Part shown: positions 25,496-35,642 of the stretch, piece after piece | Layout: each line of letters starts with the position of its first letter | Position numbering within the stretch: position 1 is the first letter of the stretch | Source of the DNA: Neorhizobium sp. | GTDB taxonomy: Bacteria; Pseudomonadota; Alphaproteobacteria; Rhizobiales; Rhizobiaceae | Assembly (NCBI GenBank): GCA_028283725.1 | Contig: JAPWKC010000001.1 | Coordinates: forward strand, 1 to 64,000 | Length of the DNA: 64,000 nt | Direction of reading: 5' to 3' | The notes under the pieces: model-generated | Database searches by the model: none | The model's input: only the letters and a program-made list of their open reading frames with translations | Told to the model about the DNA's origin: nothing | Program-made: the position numbers and the translations under genes

Positions 25496-27340
25496 ATGAG
25501 CAATTCCGAGAACCTGCCCTCCACCGAGATCGCCGAAACCGACGCCAGGCGCGGCGACGTGCGCAAGCTTCGCTCGCGTGCGTGGTTCGACAATCCCGAC
25601 AATGCGGACATGACGGCGCTCTATCTGGAGCGCTACATGAATTTCGGCCTCAGTCAGGCCGAGTTGCAGTCCGATCGCCCGATCATCGGGATTGCGCAGA
25701 CCGGGTCGGATCTTTCGCCCTGCAACCGCCACCATCTGGAACTCGCCAACCGTCTGCGCGAAGGCATTCGCGAGGCGGGCGGCATCGCCATCGAGTTTCC
25801 CGTCCATCCGATCCAGGAAACCGGCAAGCGCCCGACGGCCGGCCTCGATCGCAACCTGGCCTATCTTGGCCTTGTCGAGGTGCTCTACGGCTATCCGCTC
25901 GATGGCGTCGTCCTGACGATCGGCTGCGACAAGACCACGCCGGCCTGTCTCATGGCCGCGGCGACGGTGAACCTGCCGGCGATCGCGCTCTCCGTCGGCC
26001 CGATGCTGAACGGCTGGTTCCGTGGCGAGCGTACGGGTTCGGGCACGATCGTCTGGAAGGCCCGCGAGCTTCTGGCCAAGGGCGAGATCGACTATGCCGG
26101 TTTCGTCAAGCTCGTCGCGTCTTCAGCGCCGTCGACCGGCTATTGCAACACGATGGGTACGGCGACGACGATGAACTCGCTTGCCGAGGCGCTCGGCATG
26201 CAGCTTCCAGGGTCGGCTGCCATTCCCGCGCCCTATCGCGACCGGCAGGAGGTTTCCTATCTGACCGGGCTGCGGATCGTCGAGATGGTCAAGGAAGACC
26301 TGAAGCCTTCCGATATTCTCACCAAGGATGCGTTCATCAATGCCATCCGGGTCAATTCCGCGATCGGCGGCTCCACCAATGCGCCGATCCATCTCAATGC
26401 GCTCGCCCGCCATATCGGCGTCGAGCTGACGGTCGATGACTGGCAGACCTATGGGGAGGAGATCCCGCTTCTGGTCAACCTGCAGCCGGCTGGCGAATAT
26501 CTCGGCGAGGACTATTATCATGCCGGCGGCGTGCCTGCGGTCGTCAACCAGCTGATGAAGCAGGGCTTGATCAACGAAGATGCGATGACGGTGAACGGCA
26601 AGACGATTGGCCAGAACTGTGGTGGTGCGATCATCGAGGATGAGAAAGTCATCCGCCGTTTCGAAGAGCCGTTGAAGGCACGTGCGGGCTTCCGGGTGCT
26701 GCGCGGCAACCTGTTTTCGTCCGCGATCATGAAAACGAGCGTGATTTCACCGGAATTTCGCGAGCGTTACCTCAATAATCCGTCCGATCCGAACGCGTTC
26801 GAGGGGCGGGCTGTGGTGTTCGACGGGCCGGAGGATTATCATCGCCGCATCGATGACCCGTCGCTCGAGATCGATGCGCACAGCGTGCTCTTCATGCGCG
26901 GCGCCGGGCCGATCGGTTATCCCGGTGCGGCGGAGGTGGTGAACATGCGTGCCCCGGATTACCTTTTGAAGAAGGGCATCTCCTCGCTTGCCTGTATCGG
27001 CGACGGCCGTCAGTCGGGCACGTCGGGCAGCCCTTCCATCCTGAACGCCTCGCCGGAAGCGGCGGCGGGCGGCGGGCTTGCTCTGCTGAAGACGGGGGAC
27101 CGGGTTCGCATCGACCTTGGCCGCGGCACGGCCGATATCCTGATTTCCGACGAGGAACTGGCCGAACGCCGCCAGACGCTGGCTGACGAGGGCGGCTATC
27201 AGTATCCGAAGCACCAGACGCCCTGGCAGGAGATCCAGCGCGGCATCGTCGGGCAGATGGAATCCGGTGCCGTGCTTGAGCCGGCGATCAAATATCAGCG
27301 GATTGCGCAGACGGCAGGCCTGCCGCGCGACAATCACTGA
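25496..27340 (+). CDS. Sugar-acid dehydratase, IlvD/Edd family (L-arabinonate / D-galactonate / D-xylonate type)
   Basis: 614 residues. The iron-sulfur cluster cysteines of the family are present in [21 protein letters not shown] and GYCNTMGTA. The C-terminal half has the conserved segments [22 protein letters not shown] and [11 protein letters not shown] with the catalytic serine region. The long N-terminus with [20 protein letters not shown] is that of the arabinonate/xylonate dehydratases, not of dihydroxy-acid dehydratase. It converts an aldonate to the 2-keto-3-deoxy acid, the step between the dehydrogenase and GguC. Which aldonate it prefers is not readable. A 9-bp inverted repeat follows the stop. 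Confidence 0.9.
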   Translation: MSNSENLPSTEIAETDARRGDVRKLRSRAWFDNPDNADMTALYLERYMNFGLSQAELQSDRPIIGIAQTGSDLSPCNRHHLELANRLREGIREAGGIAIEFPVHPIQETGKRPTAGLDRNLAYLGLVEVLYGYPLDGVVLTIGCDKTTPACLMAAATVNLPAIALSVGPMLNGWFRGERTGSGTIVWKARELLAKGEIDYAGFVKLVASSAPSTGYCNTMGTATTMNSLAEALGMQLPGSAAIPAPYRDRQEVSYLTGLRIVEMVKEDLKPSDILTKDAFINAIRVNSAIGGSTNAPIHLNALARHIGVELTVDDWQTYGEEIPLLVNLQPAGEYLGEDYYHAGGVPAVVNQLMKQGLINEDAMTVNGKTIGQNCGGAIIEDEKVIRRFEEPLKARAGFRVLRGNLFSSAIMKTSVISPEFRERYLNNPSDPNAFEGRAVVFDGPEDYHRRIDDPSLEIDAHSVLFMRGAGPIGYPGAAEVVNMRAPDYLLKKGISSLACIGDGRQSGTSGSPSILNASPEAAAGGGLALLKTGDRVRIDLGRGTADILISDEELAERRQTLADEGGYQYPKHQTPWQEIQRGIVGQMESGAVLEPAIKYQRIAQTAGLPRDNH

Positions 27341-27350
27341 GGAGGAATGA

Positions 27351-27384
27351 CCGCGGTCTGGTCGGGTTTTCGATGAGACCGCGG
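27351..27384 (+). promoter_or_regulatory. Stem-loop after the dehydratase gene
   Basis: CCGCGGTCT (27351-27359) and AGACCGCGG (27376-27384) form a perfect 9-bp stem with a 16-base loop, 10 bases after the stop codon. No T-run follows, so read-through into chvE remains possible. It could be a Rho-assisted or partial terminator separating the catabolic genes from the highly expressed chvE. Confidence 0.5.
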
Positions 27385-27446
27385 GTAATCGAAAGGTCGG
27401 CGCTGCCGGGTCTGCTCTTTTTCGGGCTCGGCTCTGCGCCGGTCTG

Positions 27447-27460
27447 GGACCTTCGGGTCC
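27447..27460 (+). promoter_or_regulatory. UUCG-tetraloop hairpin in the chvE leader
   Basis: GGACC (27447-27451) and GGTCC (27456-27460) flank TTCG, which as RNA is the very stable UUCG tetraloop. It lies about 95 bases before the chvE start codon. A stabilising role in the chvE 5' leader is an inference. Confidence 0.4.
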
Positions 27461-27555
27461 GGGCCGCTTTGGGATGGCGGCGGGATGGCGGGGAGCCATC
27501 CGAACAGAGGAGATCGGCGGCTCGAAGGGAGACCGCCCTTAAGGAGGAGTAAAAC

Positions 27556-28617
27556 ATGAAGATATTTCGATATTTGACGGCCACGGCCATTCTTGCCGGT
27601 ATTGCCTTTTCGGCTCCGGCCTACGCTGCCGACAAGGGTATTGTCGGCGTTGCCATGCCGACGAAGTCGTCGGCACGCTGGATCGCCGATGGCGACAACA
27701 TGGTGAAGGTGCTCAAGGAGCGCGGCTACGACGTCGATCTCCAGTATGCGGAAGACGACATTCCGAACCAGCTGTCGCAGATCGAGAACATGGTCACCAA
27801 GGGCGCCAAGGTTCTGGTCGTCGCCTCGATCGACGGCACGACGCTTTCGGACGTGCTGAAACAGGCTCATGATCAGGGGATCAAGGTCATCGCCTATGAC
27901 CGCCTGATCCGCGAAACCCCGAATGTCGACTATTATGCCACTTTCGACAACTTCCAGGTCGGCGTGCTGCAGGCGACCTCGCTGGTCAAAGGCCTGAAGG
28001 CCGACACGGAAAAGGGCCCGTTCAACATCGAGCTCTTCGGTGGATCGCCGGATGATAACAACGCCTTCTTCTTCTATAATGGTGCGATGAGCGTGCTTCA
28101 GCCGCTGATCGACAAGGGCGTTCTGAAGGTCGGCAGCGGTCAGGTCGGCATGGACAAGGTTGCGACCCTGCGCTGGGATCCGGCAACGGCCCAGGCCCGC
28201 ATGGATGCGATCCTGTCGTCCACCTATTCCGACAAAAAGCTGAACGGCGTCCTGTCCCCCTATGACGGTATCTCGCTCGGCATCATCTCCTCGCTGAAGG
28301 GCGTCGGTTACGGCAGCGGCGACATGCCGATGCCGATCGTTTCCGGTCAGGATGCGGAAGTGCCGTCCGTCAAGTCGATCATCGCCGGCGAACAGTATTC
28401 GACGATCTTCAAGGATACCCGCGATCTGGCGAAGGTGACGGTCGATATGGTCGATGCGGCCATGAGCGGCAAGGAGCCGACGGTCAACGATAGCAAGACC
28501 TACAATAACGGCGTCAAGGTGGTTCCGTCCTACCTGCTGAAGCCGGTCGTAGTCGATAAGTCGAACGTGAAGATCCTGATCGACACGGGGTACTACAAGG
28601 AATCGCAGCTCAAGTAA
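27556..28617 (+). CDS. chvE: ChvE, multiple-sugar-binding periplasmic receptor
   Basis: 353 residues. The signal peptide ends near residue 24 (PAYA-AD). The mature protein follows Agrobacterium ChvE almost motif for motif: [105 protein letters not shown] and [14 protein letters not shown]. In Agrobacterium it binds L-arabinose, D-galactose, D-glucose, D-xylose and sugar acids. There it serves both the GguAB importer and, through VirA, sugar sensing in virulence and chemotaxis. AAGGAGGAG six bases before the ATG is the strongest ribosome binding site in this cluster. No vir genes are in the window, so here transport is the safe role. Confidence 0.96.
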   Translation: MKIFRYLTATAILAGIAFSAPAYAADKGIVGVAMPTKSSARWIADGDNMVKVLKERGYDVDLQYAEDDIPNQLSQIENMVTKGAKVLVVASIDGTTLSDVLKQAHDQGIKVIAYDRLIRETPNVDYYATFDNFQVGVLQATSLVKGLKADTEKGPFNIELFGGSPDDNNAFFFYNGAMSVLQPLIDKGVLKVGSGQVGMDKVATLRWDPATAQARMDAILSSTYSDKKLNGVLSPYDGISLGIISSLKGVGYGSGDMPMPIVSGQDAEVPSVKSIIAGEQYSTIFKDTRDLAKVTVDMVDAAMSGKEPTVNDSKTYNNGVKVVPSYLLKPVVVDKSNVKILIDTGYYKESQLK

Positions 28618-28690
28618 GTCTCTGACGTGCGCGGCAGAGGGCTCTCCCGGCGTTGTTGCAACGCTTGGGCGCGTCCTTGAAATTATGCAT

Positions 28691-28742
28691 CTGCGCATCG
28701 CGCCCCGCGGAAATCCCATGCGATTTCCGGGCCGATGCGCAG
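28691..28742 (+). promoter_or_regulatory. Long hairpin between chvE and gguA
   Basis: Outer arms CTGCGCATCG (28691-28700) and CGATGCGCAG (28733-28742) pair perfectly. GCCC (28702-28705) pairs with GGGC (28729-28732), and GGAAATC (28709-28715) pairs with GATTTCC (28722-28728) around CCATGC. In total 21 base pairs with small bulges occupy a third of the 161-base gap. It probably stabilises the chvE message and lowers gguA expression. Confidence 0.7.
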
Positions 28743-28778
28743 GCTGCCGCGCCCGCATTTTTTAATCTGGGAGCCGTC

Positions 28779-30341
28779 ATGCTTGATCCCTTACCGCTCG
28801 CCGAAAAGCCTCCTATTCTGGAGATGCGCGGCATTTCGAAAAGTTTCGGCGCCGTGAAGGCGCTTTCCGATGTCAGCTTTCAGGTTCAGGAAGGCGAGAT
28901 CCATGCGCTCGTCGGAGAAAACGGCGCTGGAAAATCGACCCTGATGAAGGTTCTCTCGGGTGTCTATCCGGCCGGTTCCTATGAGGGATCCATCCTGTTT
29001 GCAGGCGAAGAACGCCATTTTCGCGATATCAATGATTCCGAGAAGCTCGGTATCATCATCATCCATCAGGAACTGGCCCTTATCCCGCTGATGTCGATTG
29101 CCGAGAATATCTTTCTCACCAATCCGCCGGCCCGCCATGGCGTCATCGACCGCAGCGAAAGGCACCAGCGGACAAGGACCCTGCTTGCCAAAGTTGGGCT
29201 TTCCGAGCCGCCGGATACGCTGATCACCAATATCGGCGTCGGCAAGCAGCAGCTTGTCGAGATCGCCAAGGCGCTGTCGAAGGATGTGCGGCTGCTCATT
29301 CTGGACGAGCCCACCGCGTCGCTGAACGAGACCGACAGTGCGGCATTGCTGGAACTGCTCAAGGAATTCCGGCGAAACGGCATTACCTCGATCCTGATCA
29401 GCCACAAGCTGAACGAGATTTCCGAGGTGGCCGACCGCATCACGGTGCTGCGCGACGGGCGTTCGGTCGGAACGCTCGATTGTCATGCCGGGCCTGTCGA
29501 TGAGGATGAAATCGTCCGCCGGATGGTGGATCGAGATCTCGAAAGCCGCTACCCGAAGCGCGATCCGAAGATCGGCGAGATCATTTTCGAAGTCGATAAC
29601 TGGTCTGCCTATCACCCGCAGCATTCGGACCGCCAGGTGGTCAAGAATGTCTCGCTCAAGGTGCGTTCCGGCGAGATCCTCGGCATTTCGGGCCTGATGG
29701 GAGCCGGACGGACCGAATTTGCCATGAGCGTGTTCGGCCGATCCTGGGGACGCGATATTACCGGCACCGCCAAGATGCGCGGCCAGGTGCTCGATCTGTC
29801 CGACGTGCACAAGGCGATCAAGGCTGGGCTTGCCTATGTCACCGAGGACCGCAAACAGCTCGGCCTCATCCTGCAGGAGGATATCCGCAAGAACGTCTCG
29901 CTCGCCCATCTCGGCGGGGTTTCGGTGCGCGGCGTCATCGATGATATCGCAGAGATGAAGGTGGCGCAGGAGTTTCGCGGCCGGATGCGTATCCGCAGCC
30001 ACAATGTCTACCAGGAAACCGGCAAGCTTTCCGGCGGCAACCAGCAGAAGGTGGTGCTGTCGAAGTGGCTGTTCACCGGGCCGGACGTCCTGATCCTCGA
30101 CGAGCCGACCCGCGGCATCGACGTCGGGGCAAAATACGAAATCTATTCGATCATCAACGAGCTGGCGGATGCCGGCAAGGCCGTCATCGTCATTTCCTCG
30201 GAAATGCCGGAACTGATCGGCATCTGCGATCGGATCATCGTCATGCATGAAGGTGCGTTTGTCGGGGAAGTTTCCGGCGAGGGCGCTACTCAGGAAAACA
30301 TCATGCGCGCCATCATGCGACGCAAAGGGAGAGAAGAATGA
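28779..30341 (+). CDS. gguA: GguA, sugar importer ATPase with two nucleotide-binding domains
   Basis: 520 residues. Domain 1: Walker [10 protein letters not shown], the segment [17 protein letters not shown] in place of the canonical signature, and [13 protein letters not shown]. Domain 2: [10 protein letters not shown] in the Walker A position, [15 protein letters not shown] and [14 protein letters not shown]. This is the XylG/MglA/GguA layout; the insert [19 protein letters not shown] is typical of the XylG-GguA group. The ATG at 28779 follows GGGAG at a good distance. The frame extends upstream into the hairpin, so the longer start is rejected. Four-base overlap with gguB. Confidence 0.94.
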   Translation: MLDPLPLAEKPPILEMRGISKSFGAVKALSDVSFQVQEGEIHALVGENGAGKSTLMKVLSGVYPAGSYEGSILFAGEERHFRDINDSEKLGIIIIHQELALIPLMSIAENIFLTNPPARHGVIDRSERHQRTRTLLAKVGLSEPPDTLITNIGVGKQQLVEIAKALSKDVRLLILDEPTASLNETDSAALLELLKEFRRNGITSILISHKLNEISEVADRITVLRDGRSVGTLDCHAGPVDEDEIVRRMVDRDLESRYPKRDPKIGEIIFEVDNWSAYHPQHSDRQVVKNVSLKVRSGEILGISGLMGAGRTEFAMSVFGRSWGRDITGTAKMRGQVLDLSDVHKAIKAGLAYVTEDRKQLGLILQEDIRKNVSLAHLGGVSVRGVIDDIAEMKVAQEFRGRMRIRSHNVYQETGKLSGGNQQKVVLSKWLFTGPDVLILDEPTRGIDVGAKYEIYSIINELADAGKAVIVISSEMPELIGICDRIIVMHEGAFVGEVSGEGATQENIMRAIMRRKGREE

Positions 30342-31528
30342 GCACGTCCCAGGAAGCAGTTACGGCGCCGCCGAAGGGAGCGGGTTTCCTCAAGGATAAC
30401 CTGCGCGATTTCGGCATGCTGATTTCGCTTGTTGTCATCGTGGTGTTTTTCCAGATCGCCACCGGGGGCGTGCTGTTGAAGCCGCTCAACGTCACCAACA
30501 TCATCCTTCAGAACGCCTATATCGTCGTCATGGCGCTCGGCATGCTGATGGTGATCGTCACCGGCCATATCGACCTGTCGGTCGGATCGGTCGCCGGCTT
30601 CGTCGGGGCGATCGCCGCAGTTCTGATGGTCAATTACAACGTCAATTTCGTCGTGGTCTTCGTCCTGTGCCTGGCACTGGGCGGCGCGATCGGCGCGATC
30701 CAGGGCTATTGGGTCGCCTATTTCAAGATCCCGTCCTTCATCGTCACGCTTGCCGGCATGCTGGTCTTCAGGGGGCTGATGATCACGGTTCTGGATGGCC
30801 GCTCGATCGGGCCGTTCCCGCAGATCTTCCAGAAGCTGTCGTCGGGCTATATCTACGAGGTCATCTCATCGGCCAATGGTCTCTACCTGACGTCCCTCGT
30901 GCTTGGCCTGCTGCTTGGGGTCATCCTCATCCGGCAGAATTTCGCGACCCGCGCACGTCGCGTTTCGCATGGTGTCGAAACCGAGCCATTGGCCTTCTTC
31001 ATCGTCAAGAACATCCTGATCTTCGCGGCCATCGGCTATATCTCGTATCTGATCTCGTCGCATCGCGGCATGCCGAACGTTTTGATCATCATGGCGGTGC
31101 TGATCGCGGCCTACGGGTTCTTCACCAACAGGACGACGATCGGGCGACAGATCTATGCGGTCGGCGGCAATATCCGGGCAGCCGAGCTTTCGGGCATCAA
31201 GACGACGCGGCTGACCTTCTGGACCTTCGTCAACATGGGCGTTCTGGCCGCACTCGGCGGCCTCATCGTCGCCGCCCGCCTCAATACCGCGCAGCCGAAG
31301 GCGGGCCTCGGTTTCGAGCTCGACGTCATCGCGGCCTGCTTCATCGGCGGTGCCTCGGCCTATGGCGGCGTTGGCAAGATCACCGGTGCCGTGATCGGCG
31401 CCTTCATCATGGGCGTGATGAACAACGGCATGTCGATCCTCGGTATCGGTATCGATCTGCAGCAGGTCATCAAGGGATTGGTGCTGCTCGGCGCGGTCTG
31501 CGTCGACGTCTACAACCAGCGCCGCTGA
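30338..31528 (+). CDS. gguB: GguB, sugar importer permease
   Basis: 396 residues with about ten to twelve membrane segments, the long XylH/GguB form of the RbsC family. Diagnostic sequences are [47 protein letters not shown] and [18 protein letters not shown]. It forms the channel for sugars delivered by ChvE and powered by GguA. Last gene of chvE-gguA-gguB; gguC, which follows gguB in Agrobacterium, is here located upstream at 23521. Confidence 0.94.
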   Translation: MSTSQEAVTAPPKGAGFLKDNLRDFGMLISLVVIVVFFQIATGGVLLKPLNVTNIILQNAYIVVMALGMLMVIVTGHIDLSVGSVAGFVGAIAAVLMVNYNVNFVVVFVLCLALGGAIGAIQGYWVAYFKIPSFIVTLAGMLVFRGLMITVLDGRSIGPFPQIFQKLSSGYIYEVISSANGLYLTSLVLGLLLGVILIRQNFATRARRVSHGVETEPLAFFIVKNILIFAAIGYISYLISSHRGMPNVLIIMAVLIAAYGFFTNRTTIGRQIYAVGGNIRAAELSGIKTTRLTFWTFVNMGVLAALGGLIVAARLNTAQPKAGLGFELDVIAACFIGGASAYGGVGKITGAVIGAFIMGVMNNGMSILGIGIDLQQVIKGLVLLGAVCVDVYNQRR

Positions 31529-31531
31529 GCC

Positions 31532-31635
31532 TAGAGCAGTTTCGCCTTTCTTCGAAACGCGAAACTGCTCTATCTCTTTGTTTCCACGCCATTCCGGACG
31601 CAAAACCGGTTCCCACTTTTGCTGGAATTGCTCTA
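31532..31635 (+). repeat. Rhizobiales intergenic palindromic repeat
   Basis: TAGAGCAGTTTCGC (31532-31545) and its exact inverse GCGAAACTGCTCTA (31559-31572) form a 14-bp stem. A second module follows: ATTCCGGACGCAAAACCGG, then TTCCCACTTTTGCTGGAATTGCTCTA in imperfect inverse form to 31635. This two-part layout with GAGCA ends and the CCGGACG-AAAACCG core is recognisable as a dispersed repeat of Rhizobium/Agrobacterium/Mesorhizobium chromosomes. It sits between the convergent gguB and argE genes. Confidence 0.8.
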
Positions 31636-31652
31636 TCGCCGGCAGATAAAAG

Positions 31653-31674
31653 GAAGGGCGCCGCGGCGCCCTTC
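31653..31674 (-). terminator. Intrinsic terminator of argE
   Basis: GAAGGGCGCC (31653-31662) and GGCGCCCTTC (31665-31674) form a 10-bp perfect stem with a 2-base spacer. On the minus strand it is followed by CTTTTATC, so it should terminate argE, whose stop codon lies 25 bases before it. On the plus strand no T-run follows, although it may still help end the gguB transcript. Confidence 0.75.
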
Positions 31675-31698
31675 GTCATGTCGGGCATCCGGTTTCGG

Positions 31699-32853
31699 TC
31701 AGCGGCAGGTTTCGACCAGCTTTTGCAGGAAGTCGGCACAGGCGGTGAGTTCCGATATGGCGATCGATTCGTCCGGCTGATGGGCATCGGCGATATCGCC
31801 GGGACCGATGATGACGGACGGGATGCCGGCGTTCTGGAAAATGCCGGCTTCCGTGCCGTAGGAGACGTAGCGCACCTGATTGCGGCCGAGAAGTTTCAGG
31901 AGCTCGGTGTCGAGCGCCGCATCCTCATTCGGCCGCAGACCCGGAATGTTTGCCTTGATCTCGAAGGCGATGCCGCAGGCGGGATCGATCGCCTTCATGG
32001 CCGGTTCGAGCTTTTCTGTGGCGAAACGCTGCATCCGCTCGAAGACGGCCATGTCGCTTTCGCCGGGAATGATGCGCATCTCCCAGATGAATTCGCAGTT
32101 CTCCGCCACGATATTGCCGGCCACGCCGCCATGCACGATGTTGACCGTGATCGTCGAATAGGGCGGATCGAGGCCTTCGAAGGTCGGTCCGTTGCGCATA
32201 TCCTCGCGGATACGGCTGATCTCGGCGATCATTTCGGCCGCCGTCATCACGGCATTCACATAGCGGTCCGGCTGCGACGAGTGGCCGGGCTTACCCGTCA
32301 CCCGGCACCAGCCGACGAGGCCGCCCTTGTGCGCGGCGACGAAATCCATCGTCGTCGGCTCGCCGATGATGGCGAGCCGCGGCTTCAGGTCGCTTTGTCC
32401 TATCCATTCCGCCATCGAACCGACACCGGTGCAGCCGACCTCCTCGTCATAGGAAAAGGCGAGATGGATCGGCCTTGTCAGCGGCATCGCAGCCGCTGCA
32501 GGCGCGATCGCAAGGCAGCAAGCGAGAAAGCCTTTCATATCCGTGGTACCGCGCCCGAAAAGGCGTCCGTCCGCCTCGCGCATGACGAAGGGATCGCTCG
32601 ACCATGCCTGCCCCTGCGTCGGCACCACGTCGGTGTGGCCGCTGAAGATGATGCCGCCGGATGTCTCGGGGCCGATCGTCGCCAGCAGGTTCGCCTTCTG
32701 GCCGGAGGCATCGGGGAAGCGGCGAATATGTGCGCCAAGCGGCTGAAGGATAGTCTCGACATGGGCGATCAGATCGAGATTGGATGCGGAACTGACCGTC
32801 GGAAATGCGACGAGGTCCGCGAGATGCCGTGTGATATCGTTGGTCAGGTTCAA
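31699..32853 (-). CDS. argE: Acetylornithine deacetylase
   Basis: 384 residues, M20 metallopeptidase family. Metal and catalytic residues: His73 and Asp75 in SGHTDVVP, bridging Asp105 in RGTTDMKG, Glu137/Glu138 in YDEEVGC, and a C-terminal His in DIADAHQPDE. The ISFETV-like N-terminus, AAHKGGLVGWCRVTG and PGHSSQP mark ArgE rather than DapE or peptidase T. It releases ornithine from N-acetylornithine. The only suitable start is the TTG at 32853, preceded by GAAAGG. Rhizobia usually also make ornithine through ArgJ, so a role on other N-acyl amino acids is possible. Confidence 0.9.
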   Translation of the reverse strand: MNLTNDITRHLADLVAFPTVSSASNLDLIAHVETILQPLGAHIRRFPDASGQKANLLATIGPETSGGIIFSGHTDVVPTQGQAWSSDPFVMREADGRLFGRGTTDMKGFLACCLAIAPAAAAMPLTRPIHLAFSYDEEVGCTGVGSMAEWIGQSDLKPRLAIIGEPTTMDFVAAHKGGLVGWCRVTGKPGHSSQPDRYVNAVMTAAEMIAEISRIREDMRNGPTFEGLDPPYSTITVNIVHGGVAGNIVAENCEFIWEMRIIPGESDMAVFERMQRFATEKLEPAMKAIDPACGIAFEIKANIPGLRPNEDAALDTELLKLLGRNQVRYVSYGTEAGIFQNAGIPSVIIGPGDIADAHQPDESIAISELTACADFLQKLVETCR

Positions 32854-33062
32854 GGCACGACCTTTCTAAAGGTAGTCTTCGACGCGGGAATGCGTCTGCG
32901 GGGCGGCGCTCAACTTCTGCTGAACGATCTTGGAAGCGGGGTAACAGCGCCTGTGGAAGGGGTGTTCCTTTTCATCATATTAGACATATTAAAGCCGTCT
33001 TCGCATTGCTTTTGCTCGCGAGTTGGCCAATTTATGCGGCAGATCAACATCCGGCAGATATC

Positions 33063-35642
33063 ATGAGCTTACCTGATCAGCAGCAAGGCCGCTTTCGAGA
33101 GATTCTTGAAAGCTTTCGTGGATATCTGGTCCCCCTCGTCATCGTCGTCGTGTTCGGCTTCACGACGTTCGCGATCTACAAGCTGACCGACGAAGTCAGT
33201 TACGACGACGTGATCGACGCGCTGATGGCGACCTCATGGTCGTCGATCGGGCTTGCCATCTTCTTCACCGCGCTGAGTTTTCTGGCGCTGATCGGCTATG
33301 ACGTCAACGCGCTCACCTATATCCACCGCAAGCTGCCCTTCGTGCCGGTGGCGATGACGGCGTTCAGCGCCTATGCGGTCGGCAATACGGCAGGTTTCGG
33401 TGCCTTGAGCGGCGGTGCGATCCGTTTTCGTGGTTATTCGCGTCTGGGCCTGTCGCCTGACGATATCGGGCGCGTCATCGCCTTCGTCACGCTTGCCTTC
33501 GGTGTCGGCCTTCTGGCCGTCACGGCGCTTGCCTCGCTTGCTGCCGCTCCCCGTATCAGCGACGTGATCGGTGTCGATCCCTTCGTCGTACAGGTCGTTG
33601 CCATCATCATCATCATTGCCCTGACGGCTCTGGTGATCATGGGGCGCGAAGGCCGGCGCATCACCGTCGGCAAGATCACGATCCGGCTACCCGACAGCCG
33701 TACTTCGTCACAGCAGTTTCTGATCACGGCTCTCGATATCGCCGCCTCTGCCTCCGTTCTCTACGTCCTGATCCCGCAGACCGAGATCGGCTGGCTGTCG
33801 TTCACGGCGATTTATGCCACGGCCGTCGGTGCCGGCGTCCTCAGCCACGTACCGGCCGGGCTCGGCGTCTTCGAGACGATCATCGTCGCGGCACTTGGCA
33901 ATACGGTCGATCTCGATACGGTCCTCGGCAGTCTCGTGCTCTACCGGGTGATCTACCACGTTCTGCCGCTGATGGTGGCGACGCTCTTCGTCATCTGGCT
34001 GGAGGTCCGGCAGCTCTCCCGCCATCCGGTCGCCTCGACGTTGCGCAAGCTGGAATTTCGTCTGGCGCCGCTGCTGCTGGCGGCGTTCGCGATGATTGCC
34101 GGTGCGATGCTGGTGTTTTCGAGCGTCACGCCGACACCGGATGCGGAACTTGATCTTCTCAATGCCTATCTGCCGCTGCCGCTCGTCGAAAGCGCGCATT
34201 TTCTGTCCAGTATCCTCGGCATCATGCTGTTCGTGACGGCGCGCGGCATCGGTCAGCGTCTGGATGGCGCGTGGTGGATGGCGGTGATCTGCGCCTCGCT
34301 TGGGCTTCTGTTTTCCTTCGTCCGCGCGCTGGCTCTGGTCGAGGCCATCTTCCTGATCGTTCTTCTCGCGGGGCTTGGCCTGAGCGCGCGTCAGTTTACC
34401 CGGCAGGCCTCGCTGTTCCGGCAGGTGCTGACACCGGCCTGGATCGGCGCGATGCTGATCCTCGTCGCCGCAACGATCACCATTCTCTTCTTCGTCTACC
34501 GCGAGGTGGATTACAGCCGCGATCTCTGGTGGCGGTTCGAATTTTCCGCCGATGCGCCGCGCGGTCTGCGTGCAACGCTTGGCGTCGCGATCGTGGCGGC
34601 GATCATCTCGATCTACAGCCTGTTGCGCCCTGCGGCCACCCGCAGCGCCCCTTCGACCGGCGACGAACTCGACCGGGCGACCGAAATCGTCATGGCGCAA
34701 CACAATGCCGACGCCAATGTCGTCAGAATGGGCGACAAGCGGCTGATGTTCTCCGAGAGCGGAAAAGCTTTCATCATGTATGGCATACAGGGCCGATCCT
34801 GGATTGCGCTTTTCGATCCCGTCGGTCCGAAGGAAGAGGTGCCGGAACTGGTCTGGCGCTTTGTCGAGGAGGCCCGCTCGAAGGGTGGACGTGCCGTCTT
34901 CTACCAGATTTCACCGGCACTCCTGCCCTATTGCGCCGATGCCGGCCTGCGCGCCTTCAAGCTCGGCGAACTGGCCGTCGTCGATCTCAGCAAGTTCGAC
35001 CTCAAGGGACCGCGGCTGGCGGCACTCAGACAGGCGGGGAGCAAGGGCGTGCGCGAGGGGCTGGAGTTCGACGTTATCCTGCAACCAGACGTGATGGCAT
35101 CGATCGGACAGTTGAAGCAGGTCTCTGATTCCTGGCTGGAATCCCACAATACTCGCGAGAAGACTTTCTCGCTCGGCGCATTCCGGGAGGATTACGTTGC
35201 CGCTCAGCCGGTTGCCATCCTGCGCAAGGATGGCAGGGTCGTGGCGTTTGCCACGCTGGCGATCACCGATACCAAGCAGGAGGCGACGATCGACCTGATG
35301 CGCTTTGCGCCGGATGCGCCGAAGGGGTCCATGGACTTCCTGTTTGTTAGGATCATGGAATATTTACGTGACGCAGGCTACAGTGAGTTCAATCTGGGCA
35401 TGGCGCCGCTTTCGGGCATGTCGCAAAGGGAGGTCGCGCCCGTATGGGACCGCCTCGGAAGCGTGGTCTTCGAACACGGAGAGCGCTTCTATAATTTCAA
35501 GGGACTGAAGGCATTCAAGTCTAAGTTCCAGCCGCGATGGGAGCCGCGCTATCTGGCTGCCGCAACCGTAGGCCCCGCAATAGCGATGATGGACGCGACC
35601 CTTCTGATCGGTGGCGGCCTCAGAGGAGTAGTTGGAAAGTGA
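33063..35642 (+). CDS. lpiA: LpiA/MprF, lysyl-phosphatidylglycerol synthase and flippase
   Basis: 859 residues, the usual MprF length. The N-terminal half (to about 520) has some 13-14 membrane segments with the flippase-domain sequence GNTAGFGALSGGAIRFRGY and SHVPAGLGVFETI. The C-terminal cytoplasmic part (about 550-845) is the lysyl-transferase (DUF2156) domain, with GKAFIMYGIQGRSWIALFDPVG, GRAVFYQISP, LGELAVVDLSKF, SDSWL and ERFYNFKGLKAFKSKFQPRW. It uses lysyl-tRNA to add lysine to phosphatidylglycerol, giving resistance to acid and cationic peptides. The homologue in Rhizobium tropici is acid-induced. The ATG at 33063 is chosen over a TTG 19 codons earlier. Its stop overlaps the start of acvB. 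Confidence 0.94.
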   Translation: MSLPDQQQGRFREILESFRGYLVPLVIVVVFGFTTFAIYKLTDEVSYDDVIDALMATSWSSIGLAIFFTALSFLALIGYDVNALTYIHRKLPFVPVAMTAFSAYAVGNTAGFGALSGGAIRFRGYSRLGLSPDDIGRVIAFVTLAFGVGLLAVTALASLAAAPRISDVIGVDPFVVQVVAIIIIIALTALVIMGREGRRITVGKITIRLPDSRTSSQQFLITALDIAASASVLYVLIPQTEIGWLSFTAIYATAVGAGVLSHVPAGLGVFETIIVAALGNTVDLDTVLGSLVLYRVIYHVLPLMVATLFVIWLEVRQLSRHPVASTLRKLEFRLAPLLLAAFAMIAGAMLVFSSVTPTPDAELDLLNAYLPLPLVESAHFLSSILGIMLFVTARGIGQRLDGAWWMAVICASLGLLFSFVRALALVEAIFLIVLLAGLGLSARQFTRQASLFRQVLTPAWIGAMLILVAATITILFFVYREVDYSRDLWWRFEFSADAPRGLRATLGVAIVAAIISIYSLLRPAATRSAPSTGDELDRATEIVMAQHNADANVVRMGDKRLMFSESGKAFIMYGIQGRSWIALFDPVGPKEEVPELVWRFVEEARSKGGRAVFYQISPALLPYCADAGLRAFKLGELAVVDLSKFDLKGPRLAALRQAGSKGVREGLEFDVILQPDVMASIGQLKQVSDSWLESHNTREKTFSLGAFREDYVAAQPVAILRKDGRVVAFATLAITDTKQEATIDLMRFAPDAPKGSMDFLFVRIMEYLRDAGYSEFNLGMAPLSGMSQREVAPVWDRLGSVVFEHGERFYNFKGLKAFKSKFQPRWEPRYLAAATVGPAIAMMDATLLIGGGLRGVVGK

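Noticed and set aside
27338..27370. Nine-codon ORF directly after the dehydratase stop
   Set aside because: The purine-rich stretch is too close to its ATG to act as a ribosome binding site, and the ORF overlaps a stem-loop.
30667..33066. 799-codon plus-strand open frame
   Set aside because: Runs out of frame through gguB, across the repeat and terminator, then antisense to argE; no coherent protein.
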